From assembly GCA_900155495.1 (NCBI GenBank), contig FTLJ01000132.1, positions 25,514 through 89,513 of the forward strand: a stretch of 64,000 nucleotides of DNA. The letters run 5' to 3'. The position numbers and the translations under genes were made by a program. Positions 11,129 through 20,882 of the stretch are shown here, in pieces (position 1 is the stretch's first letter; each line of letters opens with the position of its first letter). The stretch is from Porogramme epimiltina (lineage: Eukaryota; Basidiomycota; Agaricomycetes; Polyporales; Polyporaceae). The notes beneath the pieces were generated by a model that was not told the origin of the DNA, ran no database searches, and saw nothing but the letters and a program-made list of their open reading frames with translations.

Positions 11129-12567
11129 TTACAGCTTGGCCGGCCCCGTCGGGACCAAGTCCTCGACCTCCGAGAATATGTCGAAGTTGCGCTCGAGCAC
11201 AATAGAGCTCGCAGACTGCGCGGCGCCCGGTCAGCAACGGCTCGGCACGCCCACGGGCCATGACAGGCAACACCAAAGTGAACGCTCACCCCTCCTGGCC
11301 CGAAGACGACCCGCGAGCGGTGCCTCCGCCCGCGCGGACCCCCGTGCGCCTCGTCGCCCTCGTACGCGAGGATGCGCCACCCGGCCTCCTCCGCCGCGGC
11401 GTCGCGTACCGCGCGCGGGTTCAGGACCATGCGCCCGAACGCCCCCTGTGCGAGCGCGCGCACGCGCTCCCGCCCGCTCTCCGCCTCCGCACCCGTCCTC
11501 ACATCCGCACCCGACTCGGGCGGGGCGAGAACGTCCGCGAGCGTGCGGAGGAGGTAGTACTGCGGCGGGAAGAGCGTGATCGCGCGCGCGGCGAACTGGG
11601 CGAGCGCGTGCGCGGGGTGCACGAAGCGCGCCGCGACGACCTCGCGCGCGCCGTCGGGCGTGGGCAGGCGCGCCTCGCGGCCGCCCGAGGCGAGGCCGGG
11701 CTCGCCGGGGGCGTCGAGGAAGGCGACGAAGAACTGCGTCTGGAAGCGTCTAAGGGGTGGCGGGGTGCGTGTGCGTCAGTGAAGAGTCGGTATGGCCATT
11801 GGCTGCGGTAGCCTGGGGATCCCAGTCCCGGGAGGGAACAAGGCTCTCGAGGGGGGTATGGCCGGGGACGTACTTGGGGTACATGGGCGGCGTTATCCAC
11901 TGCGTGAACGGAAGGAGGGCTTCGACGTTCGGACGGAGGCCTTGCTGCGCAAGGAAGTCCGAGAAGAGGAGCTTCTGTGCGTGCACGGCTTCGCGCGCGC
12001 GATCGAGTTCAGCGTCGCTGGGAAGGGCCCCCGCGGGGTGAACGAGCAGGAGCCCAGACTCCTCAAAGAGCTCCCGGATGGCGGTGAGCCGCAGCCCTTG
12101 TGCGCCGTCTTGTTTCTCGTCGTAATTACCGCCCGGGAAGACCTGCAGGCCGCGACGTTGCCATCCGACCGAAATGCAGCCGGTATGAGGACAACTTGTG
12201 GGATCAGTGTCGCTCAGCGGCGCTGCTAGTGTGGGGGAGGACGCACGTATGCATTCGCGAACGACGAAGAGTTTGGGTTCCGCTGCACGAGCAGAACCTC
12301 GTTCCGGGCATTGATGACGATGACGGTTGCAGAAGGTCTTGGAGCGACGGGGGCCGCCGCGGACTTGGGCTTCGCGGCATTTGGGTTCGATCCTGAAGTG
12401 GACATCTTGCGAGCAGATCCACCGAAGCCTCGGAGTCTGATGTGCTGTGGTGGTGTTAGGGGACAACTCAGCGTTCGGGTTGATGCAAACGTGGGGCGTC
12501 CGAGGACCGGCTGCCGGTTGAACGAAAGCCGGAGGGAGGTGAACATCGACGTCTGGGGAAGACCCAC
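11129..12567 (-). CDS. Nudix hydrolase, NUDT19-like (probable acyl-CoA/CoA diphosphatase)
   Basis: 378 aa from exons (complement) 12247-12567, 11874-12142, 11290-11749 and 11129-11215. The Nudix box spans about residues 111-137: GGNYDE, a longer than usual spacer, then RELFEESG (Arg130, Glu131, Glu134, Glu135), as in NUDT19/RP2p-type enzymes that cleave CoA and acyl-CoA to phosphopantetheine and 3',5'-ADP. TPPMYPKRFQTQFF and a C-terminal PTGPAKL follow. AKL at the very end matches a type-1 peroxisomal signal. The N-terminus (MFTSLRLSFNR..., ATG at 12549, or six codons upstream at 12567) is basic and lacks acids, like a mitochondrial presequence. A further in-frame Met (MSTSGS, about residue 53) would remove it. 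The intron at 11750-11873 is 124 bp, longer than its neighbours. Exact substrate is inferred. Confidence 0.87.
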
Positions 12568-12852
12568 TACATTGCTGTGCTACGCACGCTACCCCGCATT
12601 TGTTAATATAGCGCGCATACGATGATCATATGACCTCGGTGGACCTTGGACTTGGTCATTGGGCTCCTAGTTGTCACACGCAAACGAGACTACTGTGATG
12701 GTACAAACTGGGGTGCTCTGCGATAAAGTGCCCGCATAGTTCGATGATTGGATCCGGGGCGTAGACAACATCAATGGGACGTCCTAGTAAGATAAAAGTA
12801 CATGACGGCGGTATACAACTGGAACTGAGAATGGTGATGCGCGGAACATCTC

Positions 12853-14568
12853 CTAGGGTGGTGGCAAGGATCTTACCACGTCTTTCCATTGCTGATGCGA
12901 TGTTGGTAAGGTATTCAAGTAACGGAATAAAAGATCAACGCACAGAATGATTAGCACTACGGAGATCTTCGTGCTTCTCGGCAATGTGGGTGAGGTATCT
13001 CGCCACCTTGCTTAGCTCACGATCCCCTCGTGCTGTTGGCATCTGAGCGTTCTTGAATGCCGATATTTTCAAACCCTCTTTGGGATTCAGCGCAAAATTG
13101 CGGCCCTGATTTTCACGATCAGCATGAGTAGGAGGGGTTTTATCGTCGTTTGTGTACTCACGAGGTCATCCACATGAATAGTATTTTTTGCGGAGCTGAA
13201 ATGAAATGTTGATATCCACCACGGCTGGAAGTTACGAGAAAGGGGTAGCTTACAACTGAGGGAAATGGTTCCAGATTATCTGCAATGCCTTCACGGAATG
13301 CTTGTAGGGCTTATTGTCCTTGACGGAGAACACGGTAAACATGCAAGTCTTGTCCAGCACTGAAGGTAGTTCTCAGCATTCAGCAAATAGCTAGCTCAGT
13401 ATGTATCATACCAAATGCTATCTGAGGGGGGGGTGTTCAACAAACTGTCCGCATGAGAAGACTGCCGTAAAGTATACTTACCCTATAATTCCTCACGCCC
13501 CCGAGCATACCGAGCTCCACAAGCTTCGTCTCCAGCCATATCCAGCTTGTCTGTGACCTGATCTATGATGAGCATGTGCCGATCAAGCGATCCATAAAAC
13601 ATACCAGATACAGATGTCGTAGTGAGGATATACCGCCTCTAGAAACTCGTGGAGTCCTGGCCGGGCACATTCTTGTGGAGGAAGCGCACCCGACGTTAGG
13701 GGTTTCGTATCTAAGATGGCTGTGATAAAATATGAATATGGAAAGGGAGGCCACTTGGTCCACGCGCAACATACTATAGTCGATGTCCAAGACAAGAAGA
13801 CGCTTGCCCTCGCGCAGAGGATTTATGATGTTCACGTTGAGCTTCCGCGTATGTTCTTGGACTTTCCGACGATTGCGCTGGTCATTAATATATGCGGCTG
13901 CCTCTGCAGGATTTGAACTGAAATCGACATCAAGATCGTTCACCACGTCTGGCAAAGATTCGAGTTCTATGAAGACGCAATATGATTCAGCAAAATCATC
14001 TTAAGGTATGCGAGACGAAACACTTGCCATGTCGCTCCTTCAGCTCGTGACCCTGTGGCGTGCCGACGAGAGTGAACTTCTTGCCATTCGTGAGTTTCAA
14101 GTCAGCACTATGTCAAGGTATACTGCGTGAGACTCGTTATACGGAACATACTCAGGAATAACCTACATTCTCGCGTTGTCGTTTGGGAGTTTCCCCTTGA
14201 CTAGGCCTAGGATCTTCTGCCTCTCTGCAGGGACGTCCGTCATACTCATCAGAGAGGCTTTCAGGTCGAAAACCCTAGTGAAAATATAAGGTCATCTTTG
14301 AGTAAATGCACATGATCATGTAGGCGATCGAGACGCATACATATCACTTTCGGCGATGTCTAGTTCGAACGACTGACCACTCCACGTGAATTGGAGATGG
14401 ATCCATCGCTCATCCTCATCATTAAGCGAGTTGTCTACCTGTATCCGTTGATAAGTAGTTGGTTCACTAAATGGGTACTCAAACGGTACTTACTGGACCC
14501 GCCACAGTGGTTGTAGTCTCAGGCTTACTATTGGCTGGGTCAACCGGTAGTACAGAGTCCGGAGTCAT
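12853..14568 (-). CDS. UBLCP1: Ubiquitin-like domain CTD phosphatase (proteasome phosphatase)
   Basis: 364 aa in 12 exons (complement): 14494-14568, 14341-14438, 14167-14274, 14028-14107, 13775-13966, 13605-13719, 13482-13557, 13412-13421, 13254-13359, 13162-13195, 12944-13105, 12853-12891. Residues about 33-110 form the ubiquitin-like domain (WSGQSFELDI, VFDLKASL, ERQKILGL). A HAD/FCP-type phosphatase domain follows, with REGKRLLVLDIDYT: Asp181 is the nucleophile and Asp183 the acid/base. Later marks are ICIWSQ, FVLDKTCMFTV and VDDLGRNFALNP. In animals the enzyme binds proteasome subunit Rpn1 and dephosphorylates the nuclear 26S proteasome. The intron 13967-14027 begins with GC, and a 10-nt exon (13412-13421) is needed to join the phosphatase frame. 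The final 13-codon exon, ending in an Arg-Ser-Leu-Pro-rich tail, is the least certain piece; without it a stop occurs at 12935. Confidence 0.93.
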
Positions 14569-15022
14569 GATACTGTGTGATCGAGTCCTCTGCCGACACT
14601 AAGTACTCGTGTACAGGTAACGGAGGCTTGCAGTGCTTCGAAGCGGACTGGTCGTGGTTGAGTGGAAGGAAAGAAGATGCTGCAGGCTGCAGCTGGTGTA
14701 AGATGCACACGCTGTGGCTCAAACCGAACCGATCTCGTGTGATTTCAATTATGCGCGTCTACTGACCGAGGGCACAGCCGCTTACAATCGATCTCCACAT
14801 GACACAAAGCGTGAAACAATCCCTTCGAACAGTCTATTGTATGGGATGACAGCGAACGCAGACAACAGGGAGGGCCGAATATGCAAAGATCACAATTGGC
14901 ATACTGTACACGGGAAGGGCTGTTCATACATGATACACTACACGCTTGTCAATCATCTCTCTACGCTTCCAGATTTGCCACGCTGTCTGTGACGAGGTTT
15001 AATGCCATCATAGTTGAGGGGA
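14569..15022. other. Intergenic, UBLCP1 promoter and CSN8 3' UTR
   Basis: 454 bp between two genes on the same strand. No gene-like frame, tRNA or repeat was seen. Confidence 0.6.
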
Positions 15023-16119
15023 CTATTTGCGTGGTGAGCACAGTGGTAGCAGTAACGGGGAGCTCGACGCACTAGAGACTGCCCCTCGTGAGGAGCCTGC
15101 GGGCACTTTTGGCGGTGTCAGGATGTAACTCGTCTCGTGGAACGCCCATCCGTTGGGAACAGCGACTGATGCACGACGGTCAATAAGAGCACGCGTAGAA
15201 ACGTACAATCGCAAAGCCATCGATCTCACCATTCACCACTTGCTCCGCCGTGAGACCGAGATATGCCTGAGCGCGTGACATTTGAATAGACGTGTATGCT
15301 TTCGCGATGAGGGCAAACGTCCTATTCCTGAATGCCTCTATTGTGCTGAGGTGAGAATGGGGTTGAGGTAGAGATTCGATGGGATATACTTGCCCAGGAA
15401 TGTTGTAGTCATACCAGCGAGAATTTGTCCTAGGAGCTCACTAGGGAAGCTGGGAGGCTGGACAAGTTGATGCAGCTCCTCGGCGCGAGGGTATACTAAG
15501 GCATATTTCCGCTCTGATACGGCTGCGAGGAGTTTGAATAGAGCATGCATTAAAGGAAGTGACGAAAGATCTTTAGGGAGCCGCGTCAGTGCGTGACGCG
15601 CCAAGGAGCTATGATAAACATATTCTCAGGTAGGTAGAAATTCAGGGATGCGAGGAAACAAAGCACACACAGCTGGTCGTTGATCATATACGCAAGCACC
15701 AGGGGCGCAACAATGAATAAGCGAGTCTCGTTCTTGTCATTCTCCGCCTGTGTGTGAATGTTTCTTAATTTACGCAGTATCCTAGGACAGGTTAACATAG
15801 AACATACATTGAGATCTCCTCGTTCGGCCACCTCCACCAGTTCTGGCCAACTCCCCGAGCGTGCTAGTCCGGCTATGGTCGGGAAAAGGAGCTCATATGA
15901 GGTCTGGGTGGGTTGCTGGACAGCAGGCGCAGGCGCAGGCGGGGGATCTTGTGGTGCTTCCTCTACAACCGGCGGAGGTGCCGCAGGGGGGGCTTCGGGG
16001 GGTGCTTGGGGCTCGGTGGCGGGCTCATCTGGAGGTGCTTGGGGGGGCGGAAGAGACGTGCGAGCCGCATCTTCGATCTCTGTTGCGCTAGATGGGGGCG
16101 GAGTGGGTGGTCCGGTCAT
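15023..16119 (-). CDS. CSN8: COP9 signalosome subunit 8
   Basis: 284 aa from exons (complement) 15808-16119, 15671-15747, 15394-15608, 15230-15337 and 15023-15165. The first 75 residues are rich in Pro and Ala, unlike the compact animal protein. The rest fits the CSN8/PSMD8/eIF3K PCI-like domain: ETRLFIVAPLVLAYMINDQL, RHALTRLPKDL, FALIAKAYTSI, the MSRAQAYLGLTAEQV segment typical of CSN8, then PNGWAF near the end. CSN8 is one of the smallest subunits of the complex that removes Nedd8 from cullins. The intron 15338-15393 has a GC donor (G/GCAAGT), with AG acceptor and phase that join FL to EAFRNR. It is divergent from NECAP with 245 bp between the start codons. Confidence 0.88.
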
Positions 16120-16364
16120 GGTGTGTACGGTCTGGAGACTAATCGAGAAACTGAGGGAAATCCAAACAGTTGCGATCGCAGGACAAGGACGGGGAGACGA
16201 GGATGGCGTATGCGTAGACGCCCATAACACTTACAGCTGGTCACGTGCATTCCATCAAGCGCGTCGCCTACAGGGCGGTCTCCGGCGGTGAGGCAGTTCC
16301 AAGCGAAGCACACACTTGCGTCCTCTCCTCCACGTTGCCCACATCATAGGCTCTCTGTCTTGTC

Positions 16365-17299
16365 ATGGACGAGTTCAAAGAAGAAGACATTGAGAGTATC
16401 CTTTACATTGGTCGCGAGGTTTCAGGTGCGCGTGCCGTTCTGTAAGCGCGATCAGCTGCCCATCTTAGCCTCACAGTATACAAGATTCCGCCTTTGAAGG
16501 CGAATGAGGGACACCGTGCTCAGGAGTGGGGGGACCTTGCGCAACCACTATGGAAGGGGCGCATCCGCATCATCGAGCGATCATCAGGTGTTGCGCTGCA
16601 GTTCGAGGACGTTAATACAGGTGAGCACCTATCTCGATCACTTGGTTATAATATAGGTGCTCATGGTACGGAATTCGCTTCATCCAATCAGGAGAACGTA
16701 TGCATATCCTTTCCGTCTCTTACGAATGCAATGTGACCCCCCAAGTGAAGTGTTCGCCAAGGCCGTCTATGATCCCGCGAAACCATGCGTAGAAGCTGTC
16801 CTGGACTCGTCACGTTACTTCGTCATACGAGTGGAAGATAATGGCAGAAGAGCCTATATCGGAATGGGTTTCTTGGAACGCACGGACAGCTTTGACTTCA
16901 GTACGTCCCCGACATGGTGCCCTTATACGTTCAGTGACCTGAATGGACCACCTATAGATGTCGCTCTACAAGACTACACCAAGTGAGTTATGCGAGATTA
17001 CGAATGTTTAACTCGATTTTGCTGAGCCGACTGGCGATAGGCGATGGAGAGCCCGCATGAACCCCAACGAAGCGTCCGCTGATCAACCCTCACCTCATGT
17101 GCCTGCCGGGCCGAAGAAGGATTATACTCTCAAGGAGGGGCAAACCTTTTCGATCTCCATCCCCGGAAAGTCCAAGACCAACACAACTTCCAGTTCTGGC
17201 GTCAGCCTTCTTGGTGGTAGCTCCAGCTCAGGATTCTCGTCCGGGAGTGGCGGTATTCCTCCGTTGCTGCCTCCCCCTCCCAGCGCGAGGAGAGGATGA
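16365..17299 (+). CDS. NECAP: NECAP, adaptin-ear-binding clathrin coat protein
   Basis: 214 aa from exons 16365-16425, 16477-16620, 16692-16697, 16751-16900, 16958-16982 and 17041-17299. Residues 1-160 form the PHear domain: [70 protein letters not shown]. Then comes [14 protein letters not shown] and a Ser/Gly tail ending in [18 protein letters not shown] binds the AP-2 and AP-1 ears and helps clathrin-coated vesicles form at the plasma membrane and endosomes. The exon at 16692-16697 is only six bases; without it the conserved TGELFAKA segment is broken, and with it phase and sequence both fit. The start was chosen because [13 protein letters not shown] matches the family N-terminus. Confidence 0.93.
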
Positions 17300-18649
17300 G
17301 AAGAGTATCTTTTAGGGTGATGTATTATATTACCGTGTTCCTGTGAGTCTGTTCGATATCAACACTCGTTGGCTGTTCCCGCGGAATTTCCTAGATGATG
17401 GCTGTGGGCCTCCTACCTCGGTTGTTTACGCCATTCCACCGGGGGGTCTCCTCATACCCCTTGCTTCATAGCCGCAGTTACGGCGGAATGTCGTAGCTCA
17501 GCGCCGGTCAACGGTTCTCAAGCCTTGGCCTGTGCATATACTTCCTCGTTCATGCATTGTCAATCCAAGGAAGGGAAGATTGTGGTAGTCGGGCGGAGGC
17601 TTTTGTATTCTTGCAACCAGGTTTTGGCTCTCACCCCGTTCAACACATCTTCCGATGGCTAGCGGTTAGAGCCTTCTCGGCGCTCCGCCAGCCTGCGCGG
17701 TAGGAACCGCAAAGGTGACGGTGTGCCTGTGCTAAGAAAATATGCGCTTTGCGGGGGCGGGAGCCCCGCCGAGCACGCCAAACCCGGAGCGATCACGAAC
17801 GGAAGATCTCGACGGATGTTGATCACCCCCCTCATGCGACTCTAATAGACCCCGAAGGCTCGGTGATGGTAGCCTCGAGGAAGTCTCCGTACCAAGACCA
17901 CGAGGTTTTCGCAAGCACGGGATCGCCCCTGCGCGTCTTTTCTGGGTCCACCCCGTCCGCGTGCGCTTCACATCTGCGCTTGAGGCTGCTTCTCGTGGGT
18001 GGGCCACTGCAACTCTAACCTATCGTATGACTTGTGGACGCGGAGGAAACTATAAGTAAGTCGTCATTATCACCTGCCTCTCAAAAACTGTGTCACGGCG
18101 GCGCTATACGGGGCCGCTTTTCCAGACCTTCGCGCCCAACTGCCATCTGTGAGGCACGACACTATAGACCCCGCAAACCCTGTGAGCATACGCCGGGAGA
18201 TGTGGGGCCTTCAGCTACGCGAGCTACCTTTCCCGGGTCTCGAATGACGGGAGGGCCGTAGCTACACTGCATCAAGGTTGGCGGAGAAACGTTGCTCGTG
18301 GCCATCGCGGGCAGCACCTTCCGAACTTGAACCGACGCCCAGCAAGGATACGCGTCCGCCGGGCAGGCTACCTCCGCCGCCCCCGCCCCGCGGGAGGGTC
18401 CACCTCCGGGTGAATTTGTGGTCCCATGACCCGCCGACGTGCGCGTAGTGGCCCCCAACTGACCCTGCCCGACGTCTTTCCGCCTCGTTTGCTCGGGTGT
18501 TCGCCGGATATTCTGGGTGCGCGCCATGCTCGGGGGCACCGAAAGCTTCATCTCGGTTTCGGAACTTCAAACGGTATATAACGACACGGAGGTGGAACCC
18601 CACCTCCAGGATCCCAAACCCTCTCCGTCTCCGGTACAACACCGCCAAA
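17300..18649. other. Upstream region of the Cel6A gene
   Basis: 1.35 kb after NECAP and before Cel6A. No gene seen. It contains several matches to the degenerate CreA/Cre1 carbon-repressor site SYGGRG, for example GCGGAG near 18281 and GTGGGG near 18199, but such short sites are frequent by chance. A TATA box lies at its 3' end. Confidence 0.5.
18575..18581 (+). promoter_or_regulatory. TATA box of Cel6A
   Basis: TATATAA, 69 bp between its end and the ATG at 18650. A strong TATA close to a highly inducible secreted cellulase gene is as expected; seen in sequence, not tested. Confidence 0.65.
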
Positions 18650-20245
18650 ATGTCCAAGTTCGCCACCCTCTTGGCCCTCCTCTCTGTCGTGCCATCCCTG
18701 GCATTCGCCCAGTCCCCCATCTACGGGCAGTGCGGCGGTATTGGCTGGAGTAAGCTATTCTGTTACTGTAACGGCGTGACCGCGCTGACATCTGGACGTT
18801 CTTCTCCAGCTGGTGCTACGACTTGCGTTTCTGGCACCACTTGCACGAAGTTGAACGACTACTACTCTCAGTGCCTGTAAGTATGCGCTCCCACGATGCT
18901 GCCGACATTCATTCTCATGCTCGTTTCTGCAGACCCGGTGCCAGCAGCGCTCCCACGACCGCGCCCACGACCGCCCCTACGACCGCTCCCCCCACCACTT
19001 CGGGCAGCCCCACGACGACCTCGGCTGGCTCTACCCCTACGAGCACCCCAGCTGCTGGCAACCCCTTCAGTGGCTTCGAGGTGAGTATTTATGCACCCAA
19101 ACTTAGAGGATGCGCAGCTTAACAACCTCTGTCAGATCTACCTTAGCCCCTACTACGCCGCCGAGGTCCAGGCCGCCGCCGGCAACATCACCGATGCCAC
19201 GCTGAAGGCCAAGGCCGCGAGCGTCGCGAACATCCCGACGTTCACCTGGCTCGACACCGTCTCGAAGGTGCCCGACCTTGGCACGTACCTCGCGGACGCG
19301 TCCTCGATCCAGAGCAGCACCGGCAAGAAGCAGCTCGTGCAGATCGTCGTGTACGACCTCCCCGACCGCGACTGCGCCGCCAAGGCGTCCAACGGCGAGT
19401 TCAGCATCGCGAACAACGGGCAGGCCAACTACTACAACTACATCGACCAGATCGTCGCGCAGGTGAAGAAGTACCCCGACGTGCGCGTCGTCGCCGTCAT
19501 CGAGCCCGACTCGCTCGCGAACCTCGTCACGAACCTGAACGTGCAGAAGTGCGCGAACGCGGAGGCGACGTACAAGGCGTGCGTCACGTACGCGCTCCAG
19601 CAGCTCTCGAGCGTCGGCGTGTACATGTACATGGACGCCGGCCACGCCGGCTGGCTCGGCTGGCCCGCCAACATCCAGCCCGCCGCGACGCTCTTCGCGT
19701 CGATGTTCAAGAGCGCGAACTCGTCGCCCTTCGTCCGCGGCCTCGCCACTAGTACGTCTTTCCCTCCTCCCCGTGCCCTGTCTCGTTAGCGCGCGCCGCT
19801 GACCCTCCAAACAGACGTCGCGAACTACAATGCGCTCCAGGCCGCCTCGCCCGACCCGATCACGCAGGGCGACCCCAACTACGACGAGATCCACTACATC
19901 CGCGCGCTCGGCCCCATGCTCGCGTCCGCCGGCTTCCCCGCGCAGTTCGTCGTCGACCAGGGCCGCGCGGGCCAGCAGAACCTGCGCCAGCAGTGGGGCG
20001 ACTGGTGCAACATCAAGGGCGCCGGGTTCGGCACGCGCCCCACGACGAGCACGCCCGACGCGCTCATCGACGCGATCGTCTGGGTCAAGCCCGGCGGCGA
20101 GTCCGACGGCACCTCCAACTCGTCCTCGCCCCGCTTCGACTCCACGTGCTCGCTCTCCGACGCGGACCAGCCCGCGCCCGAGGCCGGGACGTGGTTCCAG
20201 GAGTACTTCCAGACCCTCGTCTCGAAGGCGAACCCGTCGCTGTAA
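18650..20245 (+). CDS. cel6A: Cellobiohydrolase II, GH6 with N-terminal CBM1
   Basis: 453 aa from exons 18650-18749, 18810-18876, 18933-19080, 19136-19751 and 19815-20245. Order: signal peptide (about 1-20, ends LAFA), CBM1 cellulose-binding module (about 22-58; [23 protein letters not shown], with its Cys and aromatic residues), a Thr/Pro/Ser linker (about 59-100) with tandem APTT units, and the GH6 catalytic domain. YDLPDRDC places Asp184 at the catalytic acid (equivalent to Trichoderma reesei Cel6A Asp175) and IEPDSLANL places Asp230 at the second Asp (T. reesei Asp221); the constant offset of nine supports the model. The enzyme releases cellobiose processively from non-reducing cellulose ends outside the cell. 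Length matches the family. Introns are 54-63 bp. Confidence 0.97.
18957..19000 (+). repeat. Short tandem repeat in the Cel6A linker
   Basis: Three to four copies of a 12-bp unit encoding Ala-Pro-Thr-Thr make up part of the O-glycosylated linker between CBM1 and the GH6 domain. Such units readily change copy number between strains. Confidence 0.6.
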
Positions 20246-20882
20246 AACTTGGGAGTCCGCTCGGGCGAGCCCGCCGGGGGTTCGGGGTAGAGGTCGTCGT
20301 GTATCTATCTGTATTGTACCGCATCCGCGAAAATAGGGTCTCCATTTTTCTCTCTCACGAAGTGGATCGGCTTCGGACGTGCGCCGCGCAGAGGCCACAG
20401 CTGTACGGGGTTTCCTCGTTTCCGTGACCGCGTTTCCTCCGAGACATGTTGAAATTAAATGTCTCCGGATGTTGCAAATATCGGGAGAAATGTCTATCGA
20501 CGAAAGCATCCTTCATTATGACGGGGCAGGGGGTGCATGCGGCGAAACGCGTAGCACGGCGACGTGCTACGGACGTATACGTATTCCCCAGTCGATGATA
20601 GCAGGCGGGTGGTACGACTCTCGATCGCGTGACATCTCACCACGCCGACACTAGGACCCCCCAGACGGACGAGAGATTACTGGATTCCGCAGAGTGTGCA
20701 TATAACAAGTACACAGAGTCGTCCAGGAGAAGATACAATACGATAGTTACCACACGCCGGCCCTGCAAGCCCGGCCCTCAGACGAGAGGAACGGGCGCGG
20801 TCACACCCCAACGCCACACTCGAGCCTCGTAGCACAGCAAAGTCCGGTGCACAAAATGCCTAATCTCCCCCGCGGCGCAAGC
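20246..20882. other. Convergent intergenic region, Cel6A and NFS1
   Basis: 637 bp between two converging 3' ends. Short frames only; no RNA gene or repeat recognised. Confidence 0.6.

Noticed and set aside
12935..12950. Early stop of UBLCP1 at 12935-12937
   Set aside because: Splicing at 12943 to 12891 gives a better C-terminus (NHSQWKD) that matches relatives; kept as an alternative end only.
8387..20245. A biosynthetic or defence gene cluster
   Set aside because: Neighbours belong to unrelated housekeeping pathways; there is no polyketide, peptide or terpene synthase, no P450 and no NLR-like gene.
19103..20509. 468-aa open frame on the minus strand opposite Cel6A
   Set aside because: It is an antisense shadow produced by the strong third-position G/C bias of the cellulase exons; rich in Arg, Gly, Val and Asp, no domain, and crosses real exon and intron borders.
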